This document shows positions 9,452-19,042 of a stretch of 64,000 nucleotides of DNA, piece after piece. The translations under genes and the position numbers were made by a program. The DNA lies in the NCBI RefSeq assembly GCF_000615945.1, contig NZ_BAMO01000005.1:89013-153012 (forward strand), written 5' to 3'. Within the stretch, counting starts at the first letter, position 1. Each line of letters opens with the position of its first letter. Source of the stretch: Caldalkalibacillus mannanilyticus JCM 10596 (GTDB taxonomy: Bacteria; Bacillota; Bacilli; Caldalkalibacillales; JCM-10596). The notes under the pieces are model-generated. The model worked only from the letters and a program-made list of their open reading frames with translations, did no database searches and was not told the origin of the DNA.

Positions 9452-10282
9452 TTATACCATGTTTACTCTCGTCGCAAGCTTACGAGAACGAGGGTGTTCA
9501 GCAAGAACGGAATCTCTTAATCGTATAACTATAGGATGTTTAGAATGAAAAAATGGCTCCTTTGAATCGTAAAGCTCAATCAATTCTCCTTTTTCAAGGA
9601 CGCCAATTCTATCAGAAATTGAAAAAGCAGCTTTAATATCATGTGTAATAAACAGATAAGATAAGCCGAAGTCATCCTTTAATTCACTTAATAGTTGTAA
9701 AATTAAGCTTTGTGTTACCATATCTAAACTACTTACTGGTTCGTCAAGGACGATTAACTTCGGTTTAAGGGCGATAGCTCTGGCGATGTTAATTCTTTGC
9801 AATTGTCCACCGCTAAATTGATGAGGGTATTTTTTTAAATCCTTTTCACTTAACCCTACTCTTTCTACTAGTTCAATAACCCTTCTTCTTAATTCTCCTA
9901 AAGATAGTTTTTCATAGTTCTCTAATGGCTCGCTTATAATCCTTTCGGCTGTCATCCGTGGGTTAACAGCTGAATAGGAGTCCTGAAAAACAACTTGTAG
10001 ATCACGGCGAATTTTCTGTTGGATTGCTTTCCCCGTATTATATAGGTCAAATCCCTGAAACAAAACCTGACCTTGTTGTGGAGGTTGAATGCCGAGAACG
10101 ACTTTTCCTAAGGTGCTTTTTCCGGCACCGCTTGTACCAATCAAGCCCAAACATGTTCCTTCTTCAATAGAAAAGGAAATATCATTAAGAACTTTATTTG
10201 TTTGGTTCTTCCCTATAAAAAATTTCCTAGAATGAAAGCTAAGATTTACTTGTTTTACCTGTAATAAGCTCAATGAATTCAC
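9452..10282 (-). CDS. nikE: Nickel/peptide ABC transporter ATP-binding protein NikE-like
   Basis: Second ATPase of a NikABCDE/Opp-type importer, 276 residues, cytoplasmic. Walker A is GTSGAGKST, the ABC signature SGGQLQRINIARA, and Walker B KLIVLDEPVSSLD, followed by the switch His in LFITHDI. The start is a GTG overlapping the nikD stop (GTGA), which points to translational coupling. It is the last gene of the operon, followed by a terminator. Substrate assignment rests on the NikA-like binding protein; a dipeptide or metallophore importer is the alternative. Confidence 0.85.
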   Translation of the reverse strand: MNSLSLLQVKQVNLSFHSRKFFIGKNQTNKVLNDISFSIEEGTCLGLIGTSGAGKSTLGKVVLGIQPPQQGQVLFQGFDLYNTGKAIQQKIRRDLQVVFQDSYSAVNPRMTAERIISEPLENYEKLSLGELRRRVIELVERVGLSEKDLKKYPHQFSGGQLQRINIARAIALKPKLIVLDEPVSSLDMVTQSLILQLLSELKDDFGLSYLFITHDIKAAFSISDRIGVLEKGELIELYDSKEPFFHSKHPIVIRLRDSVLAEHPRSRKLATRVNMV

Positions 10283-11088
10283 CTCTTGGAAAATAAGGTC
10301 GGTCTTGTCTGTAGCAATTTCTTCGTGTACTCATGTTGGGGATGATCAAATAACTCTATTACATTTGCCTCTTCAACGATTCTGCCATGTTGCATCACAA
10401 TGACATCATCCGCCATTTCGGAAATAACACCAAGATCATGGGAAATGAGTAAAATAGATGTTCCATATTCAGAACGAACCTGATCTAATAGACGAAGAAC
10501 CAATAATTGGCTATGAAGATCAAGTGCTGTAGTTGGCTCATCTGCTATAATTACAGAAGGCTGTAAGCATGCAGCCATAGCAATCATCACTCGTTGAAGC
10601 ATCCCTCCACTTAATTCAAAGGGGTAATTTTTCAATAGTTTTATAGGGTCAGGTAAATCAACACTTTGCATCACACTAATCGCAAGCTCCCTTGCCTGCT
10701 TTTTATTGAAAGCGGTGTGAGATTGAATCGTTTCGATAAATTGATGACCAATTGTAAAAACAGGAGTAAACGCATTCATCGGATTTTGCATAATAAAAGC
10801 AATATCCTTCCCACGAATTTTCCGTATTTCCTTGTTTTCTAAACCATTCAATTCCCTACCTTGTAGTGTAATACTTCCACTGATATTCATTGTTTTCCTA
10901 TCGTGCAGCTGTAAGATAGACATGCTTGTAACAGTTTTACCACTACCACTTTCCCCAACAAGACCTAGAACCTTCCCTTTTTTCAGACCAAAAGTAATAT
11001 CCTGAACAAGTGTGGAAAAACCTTCAGAGGTTCTCACTTGAACATGTAGGTCCTTTACATGTAAAATATTTTGTTCAATGGTTTCCAA
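10279..11088 (-). CDS. nikD: Nickel/peptide ABC transporter ATP-binding protein NikD-like
   Basis: First ATPase of the importer, 269 residues. Walker A GESGSGKT, signature LSGGMLQRVMIAMA, Walker B SVIIADEPTTALD and LLISHDLGVI are all intact. The C-terminus has the oligopeptide-ABC extension (HPQHEYTKKLL). It starts at ATG 21 bases after the nikC stop with AAAGGA upstream, and ends by overlapping the nikE GTG. Confidence 0.85.
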   Translation of the reverse strand: METIEQNILHVKDLHVQVRTSEGFSTLVQDITFGLKKGKVLGLVGESGSGKTVTSMSILQLHDRKTMNISGSITLQGRELNGLENKEIRKIRGKDIAFIMQNPMNAFTPVFTIGHQFIETIQSHTAFNKKQARELAISVMQSVDLPDPIKLLKNYPFELSGGMLQRVMIAMAACLQPSVIIADEPTTALDLHSQLLVLRLLDQVRSEYGTSILLISHDLGVISEMADDVIVMQHGRIVEEANVIELFDHPQHEYTKKLLQTRPTLFSKR

Positions 11089-11108
11089 TATTCAACAGTC
11101 CTTTTTCA

Positions 11109-11938
11109 TTAGCGGCGTTTAACCCCAAATCTCTCTGAGAGTGATTCACCTAGTAAATTAAAGGTAACAACGACTAGTATAATCATTAAACCCGGATAAA
11201 TCATTAATGTTGGATGTGTCCTGATATACGACTTTCCTTCATGAATCATCGCCCCCCACTCTGGTATAGGAGGTTGCACCCCTAAACCCAAAAAGGACAT
11301 CGATGATAAATTCATGATCGCCCAGCCCATTTCTAATGTCCCCATTACGGCTAGTGGTGGGAGAACATTTGGAATAATATGCTTTTTAATGATCGTCCAC
11401 GTAGAAGAACCACTGATTTTAGCTGCAGTAATGTAGTTCTGTTCTTTCAGACTTAGAACCATTCCTCGAATGATCCTCGCATAATACACCCATTGTACGA
11501 GAATCAACCCTAAAACGACTTGTTTAAGACCCGCTCCCCAAATACCAACAAAGCCAAGCACAAACAATAGACTTGGAATTGCCATTAGCCCATCACCGAA
11601 TCTCATTAACACTTGGTCAATCCAACCGCCTTTGTATCCAGCAATGATACCAATAATCAACCCTATACTGAGAGCTGAAATAAAAATGAGCATAGCATAC
11701 CCAAGTGAGGTTTGAGCCCCATATAGTATACGTGAAAACGTACACCGCCCTAAGTGATCCGTGCCTAATGGGTAATCCAAAGAAGGTGACTGTAATTTAT
11801 GAGCTAAATTAACCAAAACGGGGTCATTAGGCGCAAGCACGGTGCCAAGAGCGTGATCACAAATAACACACACAGAATCACAGAACAAAGGAGAATCACT
11901 TTTTGACTTTTTACTATTTCACGAAACTTTGTGATCAT
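11109..11938 (-). CDS. nikC: Nickel/peptide ABC transporter permease NikC-like (apparent frameshift near N-terminus)
   Basis: Inner permease of the importer with five to six membrane helices and the conserved EAA-type cytoplasmic loop (ITAAKISGSSTWTIIKKHIIPN). The visible long frame begins at 11888 without a sensible start. The real start is the ATG at 11936-11938, which overlaps the nikB stop as TAATG and encodes MITKFREIVKSQKVILLCSV then ITLLAP. That frame breaks near 11839-11843; the other frame continues VLAPNDPVLVN. One missing base restores LLAPxLAPNDP, the normal family sequence. Restored length is about 276 residues. Confidence 0.85.
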
Positions 11939-12879
11939 TAGTGCTGACTTCCTTTTCTTGAAATACGAGGATCAATATACATTTGGATAAGGTCGACTAG
12001 TAAGTTACTAAGTAGGAATATACCTGCTGCTAATAGTACATAGCCTTGAATAACAGGAACATCACGGTTGAAAATAGCCTCTATAAAATACCGCCCAAAT
12101 CCTGGCCATGAAAAAACGATCTCTACAATAATAGCCCCAGTCATTAAGTTGCCTATATTCATTCCAAGTCCAGTAATCATAGGCGAAATAGCCATGCGGA
12201 GTACATGCTTTCCCATAATAACTTTTTCATCAATCCCTCTCGTCCGTGCAAAGAGCACATAAGGCTCTTGTAAATTTTCAAGAACGCTGGCTCGTAACAG
12301 TCGAGTATATAAAGCTATGAGAGGAAAAGCCAGGGTTACTGAAGGTAATATTAAATGCTTCCAGGTTCCCGTACCTTCTACTGGGAAAAGGTCTAATTTT
12401 ACAGAAAAGAAAAAAATAAATAAATATCCAAGCCAAAATGATGGAATGGATGCACCAATAAAAGAGAGGAAGCGACTAAAATGGTCAATTCCACTATTCT
12501 TCTTCATACCTGCTAGAAAACCAATTGGAACACTTACTATAATTGCAATTAAAATACTGCCTACAGCTAATTGAATCGTTGCTGGTATTCGAGAGGCGAT
12601 CTCTCCCCAGACTGGCTTATTCGTAACATAAGATATGCCAAAATCAAATTGGCATATCTTCATTACGGCGTTCACATATTGAATCAGGAGAGGTTTATCT
12701 AGACCAAACTCATGTCTTTTTTGCTCCAACATCTCATCTGTAGCTTGGATATGTGCTGCAGCAAAGTATGCTTCAGCCGGATCCACTGGTGATAGGTGAA
12801 TCATTCCAAAGGTTACTAGAGTGGTCAATAGAAAGATTGGGATGATTGTCATTATTCGTTTCAAGACATAAGTACCCAT
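11938..12879 (-). CDS. nikB: Nickel/peptide ABC transporter permease NikB-like
   Basis: Outer permease of the importer, 313 residues, intact. The family start YVLKRIMTIIPIFLL, the FGLDKPLLIQYVNAV periplasmic segment, IPATIQLAVGSI, and the EAA loop EPYVLFARTRGIDEKVIMGKHVLR are present, with six predicted helices. It begins 19 bases after the nikA stop and its TAA overlaps the nikC ATG, so coupled translation is likely. Confidence 0.87.
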   Translation of the reverse strand: MGTYVLKRIMTIIPIFLLTTLVTFGMIHLSPVDPAEAYFAAAHIQATDEMLEQKRHEFGLDKPLLIQYVNAVMKICQFDFGISYVTNKPVWGEIASRIPATIQLAVGSILIAIIVSVPIGFLAGMKKNSGIDHFSRFLSFIGASIPSFWLGYLFIFFFSVKLDLFPVEGTGTWKHLILPSVTLAFPLIALYTRLLRASVLENLQEPYVLFARTRGIDEKVIMGKHVLRMAISPMITGLGMNIGNLMTGAIIVEIVFSWPGFGRYFIEAIFNRDVPVIQGYVLLAAGIFLLSNLLVDLIQMYIDPRISRKGSQH

Positions 12880-12898
12880 GAAAAAACTCTCCTGTCGC

Positions 12899-14518
12899 TT
12901 ACTCGTTTACACTAATTCCTGTAAATGGATGTTCATCTCGGTTAGCAGGGAATGTAAAATGAGAAACACCCTTTTGATAGATCGCTATTTTCTTAATATA
13001 CGAAATAGGTACAATAGCACCTTGCTCTTGTAGTGAGCCTAAAATCGCCGTGTACAATTCTTGACGTCTAGCTTCATCAGTCGTTTGTTTAACCTCAGCG
13101 ATTTGGTTCAGTAACTCCTCTTTATTAGGATAAGCTGAAATAGCTTCACTAAAGCCAAATCCTTCTGTAGCCACTACGTTTACAAAAGAATGTGGATCAT
13201 ATGGCGAGCCATAGTTACTGAAGAAATTCAGATGAAAATCATTCGCTTTAAATCTTTCAACTTGAGTGGTAAGCTCGACACCAACAATATTTAATTTAAC
13301 ACCTAATCCTGTCCATTCAGACTGTAAGGTTTCCGCCATTGTTTTTTGAATGGATTCAGCAGAGTTATACATGAGCTCAATTTCCAATGGTTGTCCATCT
13401 TTTTCACGAACATTTTTTCCTTCTATCAGCTTCCAGCCTGCTTCATCTAGTAATTCTTTCGCTTTTTCAACATGATAATCAACCGCTGTTGTATTGATTT
13501 TTGAAGTATACGGGATGTTTGTTGGTAAGATATAATCAGCCACCTCTTCCAAACCAGATGTTACTCCCTCAACCATTGCTTGTTTATTAAATCCAAGATG
13601 TAATGCTTGACGAACACGTACATCTGATAGCTGTTCTATATTCGTATTCATCACTAGCTGTCTAGTAGCGACTGGTTCAGAAATGCTTGTCTTATAGGAA
13701 CCAGTGGATTCTAGTTGCATAAAAGAATCTATACTGATAATACCCTCACCATAAATGAGGTCTATGTCCCCTTTTTCAAAAGCAAGTACGCGTGTTTCAG
13801 CATCAGGGATGACTTTAACCATTATTTTCTCTACATTCGGAAGTTCTCCCCAATAATTTTCGTTACGTTTAAAAGTAGCAAATTCATCTACTTTATATTC
13901 ATCTAATACCCATGGACCTGTACCAACAGCTTTCTCTATCCCTTTTGACGTGTCTCCATCTTGAGGGAAACCAGCTTCCCCTAAGAATCGAACTGGGCGT
14001 ACAACAGCTAACTCCTGAATAGTAGGGTAATAGGCTTCTGTTAATGTTAATTTAAAGGTATACTCATCAATGATCTCTGTTTGAGCGATCTTCGAAATAA
14101 ACCCTAACCAACCATGTGTATCTCTATTTGTTAAAATAGCATCAAAGTTCTTTTTCACAATCGCTGCATTGAAATCTGTGCCATCAGAAAATTTCACACC
14201 TTGACGTAAAGTGAATATATATTCTGTTCCATCTTCAGAAATATCCCATGACTCTGCTAGATGTGGTTTTAACTCTCCTCCATCATGGTAGCTAACTAAA
14301 GGCTCATATATCATAGATTGGGCAAATAATTGAGATGGATTATAAATATGTGGGTTCATTTCACCAATATCTCTAGGCCATGCGAAAGTAATCGTGTTAT
14401 CACTTACCGTGGTAGATTCAGAATTTCCTATCGAATCACTTGAACAACCAACTAAAGCTATAGATAAAATAAGAACCATGACGAACAAGTATAAACATTG
14501 TTTTTTTGGGTTTAACAT
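12899..14518 (-). CDS. nikA: NikA-like metal/metallophore-binding lipoprotein
   Basis: Substrate-binding protein of the importer, 539 residues. It is a lipoprotein: hydrophobic leader then LVGCSSD. The mature part follows NikA closely: ITFAWPRDIGEMNPHIYNPS, MIYEPLVSY, GTGPWVLDEY, FKRNENYWGELPNVEKI, VIPDAETRVLAFEKGDIDLIYGE. NikA-type proteins bind nickel with His or a small metallophore; S. aureus-type homologues bind metallophore complexes. I cannot tell which here. It is first in the operon; a strong promoter and a Fur-like box lie just upstream, hinting at metal control. A general dipeptide-binding role is less likely given how well the N-terminal segment matches NikA. Confidence 0.85.
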   Translation of the reverse strand: MLNPKKQCLYLFVMVLILSIALVGCSSDSIGNSESTTVSDNTITFAWPRDIGEMNPHIYNPSQLFAQSMIYEPLVSYHDGGELKPHLAESWDISEDGTEYIFTLRQGVKFSDGTDFNAAIVKKNFDAILTNRDTHGWLGFISKIAQTEIIDEYTFKLTLTEAYYPTIQELAVVRPVRFLGEAGFPQDGDTSKGIEKAVGTGPWVLDEYKVDEFATFKRNENYWGELPNVEKIMVKVIPDAETRVLAFEKGDIDLIYGEGIISIDSFMQLESTGSYKTSISEPVATRQLVMNTNIEQLSDVRVRQALHLGFNKQAMVEGVTSGLEEVADYILPTNIPYTSKINTTAVDYHVEKAKELLDEAGWKLIEGKNVREKDGQPLEIELMYNSAESIQKTMAETLQSEWTGLGVKLNIVGVELTTQVERFKANDFHLNFFSNYGSPYDPHSFVNVVATEGFGFSEAISAYPNKEELLNQIAEVKQTTDEARRQELYTAILGSLQEQGAIVPISYIKKIAIYQKGVSHFTFPANRDEHPFTGISVNE

Positions 14519-14545
14519 AAAAAATCGATCCCCTTTAATTGAAAA

Positions 14546-14590
14546 TGAAAACTATTATCAATAATAAAACTTTGTCTATACTGTTGTCAA
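14546..14590 (-). promoter_or_regulatory. nik promoter with Fur-like operator
   Basis: On the minus strand TTGACA (14585-14590), an 18-base spacer and TATTAT (14561-14566) form a good SigA promoter. Directly downstream, TGATAATAGTTTTCA (14546-14560) matches the 7-1-7 Fur-family consensus TGATAATNATTATCA at all but two positions. A metal-loaded repressor bound here would block initiation. Fur, Zur and related proteins share such boxes, so the regulator is not certain. Confidence 0.6.
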
Positions 14591-14652
14591 TATTAATAAA
14601 TAGCTACCACGCTAAATAAAATTGATGAGATTATACCTTTTTCGTTTCACTC

Positions 14653-15132
14653 TTAAATAAATAGATTCACATTCCCCTCCTCTGCATTGGCTAAATAGAC
14701 TGCAACACCTGCATATTCAACACCATCCATGATCTCTTCTTCTTGCAACCCTAATAAATCAACGGTCATTTGACAGGCTACTAATTTCACATCTTGCTCT
14801 TTCGCCATTTCGATTAAATCTGGAAGTGGCATGGCATTATGTTTTTTCATTATGTCCTTTATCATTTTAGGACCAAAACCAGCAAAATTCATTTTAGAAA
14901 GTCCCATTTTATTGGCACCTCTTGGCATCATTTTTCCAAACATTTTCTCTATGAATCCTTTTTTGACTTGAATATTCTCATCTTTGCGTAACGCATTTAA
15001 GCCCCAAAAAGTATGGAAAATAGTGACCTCATGATCAAAAGCTGCTGCACCATTCGCAATGATATAAGCTGCCATTGCTTTATCATAGTCGCCACTAAAT
15101 AATATTATGGTTGTTTTTTTCTTTTCTATCAT
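14653..15132 (-). CDS. DsrE/DsrF-like sulfur-carrier family protein
   Basis: Small cytoplasmic protein (159 residues) with the DsrE/F fold: TIILFSGDYDKAMAAYIIANGAAAFDHEVTIF-type opening, then FWGLNALRKD, a Met/Lys-rich middle and VKLVACQMTVDLLGL, where the single well-placed Cys matches the persulfide-carrying Cys of DsrE-like proteins. It ends with the family edge EYAGVAVYLANAEEGNVNLFI. It lies beside cstR and a CoA-disulfide reductase/rhodanese/TusA fusion, and its upstream region has a CstR-type operator, so a role in persulfide relay or detoxification is likely. Confidence 0.85.
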   Translation of the reverse strand: MIEKKKTTIILFSGDYDKAMAAYIIANGAAAFDHEVTIFHTFWGLNALRKDENIQVKKGFIEKMFGKMMPRGANKMGLSKMNFAGFGPKMIKDIMKKHNAMPLPDLIEMAKEQDVKLVACQMTVDLLGLQEEEIMDGVEYAGVAVYLANAEEGNVNLFI

Positions 15133-15205
15133 TTTTGTTCCTCCTCACTTTATAGTTACCCTAAAGGTATATTTAAGCTTAAAACACACTTTTTTACTTT
15201 TACCC

Positions 15206-15221
15206 TTACCTGTATGGGTAT
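15206..15221 (-). promoter_or_regulatory. CstR-type operator upstream of the DsrE-like gene
   Basis: The plus strand reads TTACCTGTATGGGTAT, a G-tract inverted repeat differing at two positions from ATACCTATATGGGTAT found before the CoA-disulfide reductase gene. CsoR/CstR repressors bind such ACC-N4-GGT palindromes. Confidence 0.6.
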
Positions 15222-15228
15222 AATAATA

Positions 15229-15265
15229 GATAAAATAAAAGCGGGTGTCCGCCCTTATATTTTAT
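15229..15265 (-). terminator. Intrinsic terminator after cstR
   Basis: On the minus strand GATAAAATA...GCGG-acac-CCGC...TTATTTTATC forms a long hairpin that begins at the cstR stop codon. It separates the reductase-cstR operon from the DsrE-like gene. Confidence 0.6.
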
Positions 15266-15525
15266 CTGCTTTTGACAAGCAGATTCACAGCCTCTTTCAC
15301 TAACTCTTCTGTATTTTTTTCGCCACTTGCTGCTGCAATACGGACACACTCCACCAAATTAGAACTCACCACAACACCTATTGTTCGGTCAATAGCTGTT
15401 CGGGTGGCAGATAACTGAGTAATGACTTCTTTACAATCTTTCTCTTCTTCCATCATCTTTAAAATTCCTCTAAGCTGCCCTTCAATACGTTTTACTCTGT
15501 TTTTCATTTGCTCATTATACTCCAT
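15262..15525 (-). CDS. cstR: Persulfide-sensing repressor CstR (CsoR/RcnR family)
   Basis: 87-residue all-helical repressor. CsoR-type copper sensors use Cys-His-Cys; here Cys31 and Cys60 are present while the His position is Asn56, exactly the CstR pattern in which the two cysteines form di- or trisulfide bridges with sulfane sulfur and release DNA. RVKRIEGQLRGILKMMEEE and QLSATRTAIDRT are family-typical. It lies five bases downstream of the reductase gene, and matching operators precede both transcription units, so autoregulation of a persulfide detoxification regulon is well supported by sequence. Confidence 0.88.
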   Translation of the reverse strand: MEYNEQMKNRVKRIEGQLRGILKMMEEEKDCKEVITQLSATRTAIDRTIGVVVSSNLVECVRIAAASGEKNTEELVKEAVNLLVKSR

Positions 15526-15530
15526 TTGGT

Positions 15531-17474
15531 TTACCTCTTTTCAATCCAAAATTTAATCACTTTATCATCTTGCTCTGTTTTTAAAAGGGTGTGACCAGCA
15601 TTTTTTGACCATGCAGGTAAATCATTTAAAATGCCTTTGTCTGTCGCATGAAGCTCTAGCACTTGACCGCTCTCCAATACTTCAATCGCTTTTTTTAGTT
15701 TTACAATTGGCATGGGGCAAGTCAAGCCACTAACATCGACAACGGACTCCACCTTTATTTCATCTGTATTTTTTATAACGGTTTCCCCAAGGTCATTTGT
15801 TTTCGTTTCAACATTTTTGTTTATATTGCTCCCAAATACGGAGGAATATGTTTTCCAACCGCCATCAACATTCTTAACGTGGTATCCTTTATTGGTTAAA
15901 ATCCTGCTTGCTAGGTATCCCCTTAATCCAACTTGACAGCTAACATATATGGTTTGATCCTTTGGCAGTTCCTCTAATCGGTTTCTTATATCATTTAACG
16001 AAATATTGATCGACCCTTCAATAAATCCAAATTCACGTTCCATTGGCTCTCGAACGTCAATCAATAGTCCACCGGCTTTAACAAGCTCATCGATTTCATG
16101 CCACTGAACCATTTCCAATTCACCTTCGATGACGTTAGAGGCTACATAACCTGCCATATTGACAGGATCTTTTGCTGAAGAATAAGGAGGTGCGTAGGAC
16201 AATTCTAGATTCGTCAAATCCTCCACCAGTAAGCCACCTTTAATTGCAGTAGCAATGACATCAATACGTTTATCTACACCATCTGCTCCCACAGCCTGTG
16301 CACCAAATATTTTGCCAGTTTCTTTATCAAAGATTAACTTTAACGTAAGCGGTGCTGCTCCTGGGTAATACCCTGCATGAGAATTTGGATGAATATGAAC
16401 AACTTCATATGGAGTACCTGCACGTTTTAGCGTTTTTTCATTATTGCCCGTTGCCGCAACCGTTAAATCAAAAACCTTCACAATGGAAGTTCCTAATGTG
16501 CCTTGGTACTTCTCCCTTTTCCCCATTATATTATTTGCCGCCATTCTCCCTTGTCGGTTAGCTGGTCCAGCTAGTGGGATCATAGCCTTTGAACCGCTTA
16601 TATAATCGACAACCTCTACGGCATCCCCAACAGCATAAATATCTTCATTAGAGGTCTGAAGGTATTCATTTACAATGATTCCTCCGCGCTCACCAAGCTC
16701 CAACCCTGCTGTCTTGGCTAATTCATTTTCCGGTCTGACCCCAATAGAGAGAATTGACATATCGGTATTAATTTCTGTTCCATCAGAAAGAATAACCTTT
16801 TTTCCCTGATCCGCAAATGACTGGACACCATTACCTAATAGTAGCTTCACGCCTTTTTCTTTTATATGCGTGTGTAAAATACTAGCCATTTCAAAATCAA
16901 TTGGAGCCATAATTTGGTTCGCCATTTCAATAATCGTTACTTCTATCCCTCTATCTACTAGGTTTTCAGCCATTTCAATCCCAATAAACCCACCGCCAAT
17001 CACAACAGCCTTTTTAGGATGATTGGTATCAACATAATTTTTGATTTTATCTGTATCGGGAATATTTCTTAATGTGAATAAAGTCTGATTTTCATTTAAT
17101 CCCGGAATTGGCGGAACAATTGGTTTAGCCCCTGGTGATAATAATAACTTATCGTACGCTTCCTCGTACTCTTCTCCGATTTGTAAATCCTTGATTGTTA
17201 CTTTTTTGTTAGCAGGATCAATGCTCAATACTTCACTTAAATTCCGAATGTCAAGATTGAATCGCTCTGACATCCCTTTTACGGTTTGGACTAATAATTT
17301 GCTTCGGTCCTTGATGGTTTCACCAATGTAGTAAGGAAGTCCACAATTGGCAAAAGAAATATGTTCTCCACGTTCTACAAGAATAATTTCCACATCTTCA
17401 CTTATTCTTCTTAATCTCGCTGCAGCTGTCGCTCCCCCTGCAACACCACCAACAATAATGACTTTCTGTGTCAT
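15531..17474 (-). CDS. CoA-disulfide reductase / rhodanese / TusA fusion (persulfide reductase)
   Basis: 647-residue three-part flavoprotein. Residues 1-445: FAD/NAD-dependent pyridine nucleotide-disulfide oxidoreductase of the CoADR type, with VIIVGGVAGGATAAARLRR, the single active Cys in SFANCGLPYYIGE, and NAD-binding VVIGGGFIGIEMAE. Next a rhodanese domain (LLIDVREPMEREFGFI, active loop SCQVGLRGY). Last a TusA domain (VSGLTCPMPIVKLKKAIE). Such fusions reduce CoA-persulfides and polysulfides with NAD(P)H and pass sulfane sulfur between domains. The start at 17474 has GGAGGTG at the right distance; the longer frame to 17519 has no such site. Two CstR-type operators lie upstream and cstR follows five bases downstream. 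Confidence 0.9.
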   Translation of the reverse strand: MTQKVIIVGGVAGGATAAARLRRISEDVEIILVERGEHISFANCGLPYYIGETIKDRSKLLVQTVKGMSERFNLDIRNLSEVLSIDPANKKVTIKDLQIGEEYEEAYDKLLLSPGAKPIVPPIPGLNENQTLFTLRNIPDTDKIKNYVDTNHPKKAVVIGGGFIGIEMAENLVDRGIEVTIIEMANQIMAPIDFEMASILHTHIKEKGVKLLLGNGVQSFADQGKKVILSDGTEINTDMSILSIGVRPENELAKTAGLELGERGGIIVNEYLQTSNEDIYAVGDAVEVVDYISGSKAMIPLAGPANRQGRMAANNIMGKREKYQGTLGTSIVKVFDLTVAATGNNEKTLKRAGTPYEVVHIHPNSHAGYYPGAAPLTLKLIFDKETGKIFGAQAVGADGVDKRIDVIATAIKGGLLVEDLTNLELSYAPPYSSAKDPVNMAGYVASNVIEGELEMVQWHEIDELVKAGGLLIDVREPMEREFGFIEGSINISLNDIRNRLEELPKDQTIYVSCQVGLRGYLASRILTNKGYHVKNVDGGWKTYSSVFGSNINKNVETKTNDLGETVIKNTDEIKVESVVDVSGLTCPMPIVKLKKAIEVLESGQVLELHATDKGILNDLPAWSKNAGHTLLKTEQDDKVIKFWIEKR

Positions 17475-17523
17475 GTTAGCACCTCCAAATATGATGAATT
17501 CGATATCTTCAAATATCAAGTTT

Positions 17524-17555
17524 ATACCCTGTAGGGTTTATACCTATATGGGTAT
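17524..17555 (-). promoter_or_regulatory. Tandem CstR-type operators
   Basis: Two adjacent palindromes on the plus strand: ATACCCTGTAGGGTTT (17524-17539) and ATACCTATATGGGTAT (17540-17555). The spacing of one DNA turn and a half suggests two repressor tetramers side by side upstream of the reductase ribosome-binding site. Confidence 0.7.
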
Positions 17556-17625
17556 TATAAAGCACATTATAAAAATGTGAAGAGTATTTGTGTTTCTTTC
17601 ACAATATCCTCACATTTTAAAATTT

Positions 17626-18863
17626 TTATTCCGACGTCAGATAAGACATTAGTGCCCAAAACAAAAGGGCGAAAGCACTGACAGATGCACCTAATAGACA
17701 TACTCCATTCCATCCAAAAATTGCGTAAATATTGGTTGAAGCAATTGAACCTGTTGCACTGCCAATAGAATAAAAAATCATGTAAGCAGCAGTAAGTCGA
17801 CTTCTCGCTTCAGGACGTACTGTAAAAATCATACTTTGGTTGGTGACATGTACGGCTTGCACAGCGAGGTCAAGAAGAATAATACCAACGATCAATACAA
17901 ACAGAGAATGATCAATAAAACTGATTAGGAACCATGATGCTAACAATAAAGCTAAGGAGATACCTGTTGTTCGCTGCCCTAATCCTTGATCAGCCAGACG
18001 CCCTGCCCGAGTAGCAGCTAATGCTCCTGCCACTCCAGCAAGACCAAATGCACCAATAGCAGAATGCAAAAGAGAATGTGATGTTGAGCTAAGAGGTAGT
18101 ACCAATGAAGTCCACAGAATGCTAAATGAAACAAAAATTAGCATTCCCAATATTCCACGAACCAGTAGGATTCTTTCTTGTATGATTAACAAAAGGACGG
18201 AAAGCAATAGCTTCGGATAGGACATCGATGTTTGTTTGCGTTTTGAATTTGGTAATTTTTTGTATAATAAACCAACGATGAAGAGCATAAGTGCGGCAGA
18301 CGTAAGATAGACTAAACGCCAACCACCTATATCTGTCAAAATACCGGCAAATACTCGGGCGAGAAGGATTCCTATCACAACTCCACTAGTAACGAAGCTA
18401 CTGTACTTCCACGATCTTCCGGAGAAGACAATGTCGATGCGTATGCGACGAGTGTTTGTGTTACAGTAGCAAGCATTCCTACCATTGCCATACCTATAAA
18501 AAGTACTGTACTCGATTGAGCCAAACCAATAACAACGAGAGCAGCAACAGATAATAGCATTTGCCCAATAATCAGTCGCCGTTGGTTCAATAAATCACCA
18601 AGTGGAACTAGTAGGAGTAATCCTAGTGCATAGCAGACTTGAGTGATTGTAATGATAATGCCAATAGTTGAGTGATCAATCTTGAACTCATACGATAGTG
18701 CATCAAGCAACGGGTGGGCAAAGTATATATTGGCAACAGCCATCCCGCAGGCGGTTGCAAACAATAGTACCATAAATCTAGACATCGGTGTGCTGGCTCC
18801 TGATTGTAACGAATTGTCACGATGTTCAGCAGTACTTGTTTCTTTTTCTTTAACATTCAACAT
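17626..18863 (-). CDS. MFS drug-type efflux transporter (apparent frameshift)
   Basis: Twelve-helix major facilitator of the AraJ/Bcr type, about 412 residues once joined. The first part (18863-18375) covers helices 1-4 with GMAVANIYFAHPLLDAL and the loop motif LVPLGDLLNQRRLI; it stops after GSTVASLLVEL. The second part resumes VTSGVVIGILLARVFAGIL (motif C region) and runs to 17626. One missing base near 18392-18398 in the GCTTCG stretch rejoins them. It is divergent from a TetR-family gene with which it shares palindromic operators, the usual layout for inducible efflux. Substrate unknown. Confidence 0.82.
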
Positions 18864-18900
18864 TATTTTTACATCCTCCTTTGTGCACCTATAGAATAAT

Positions 18901-18914
18901 GTACCGATCAGTAC
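18901..18914. promoter_or_regulatory. TetR-family operator near the MFS start
   Basis: GTACCGATCAGTAC is a near-perfect palindrome 37 bases upstream of the MFS ATG. The 12-base core TACCGATCAGTA recurs, inverted, at 19043-19056. Confidence 0.65.
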
Positions 18915-19042
18915 AAAATGATTCTTAACAAGAATAACTAACTAGAAGTTGTTATGTCAATACTTATTTATCGTTTTTACTACTTCTCCTAAAAAATTAT
19001 AGTTGATTTGACAAATTAGCTATAATTAAATAAGATTATAAT

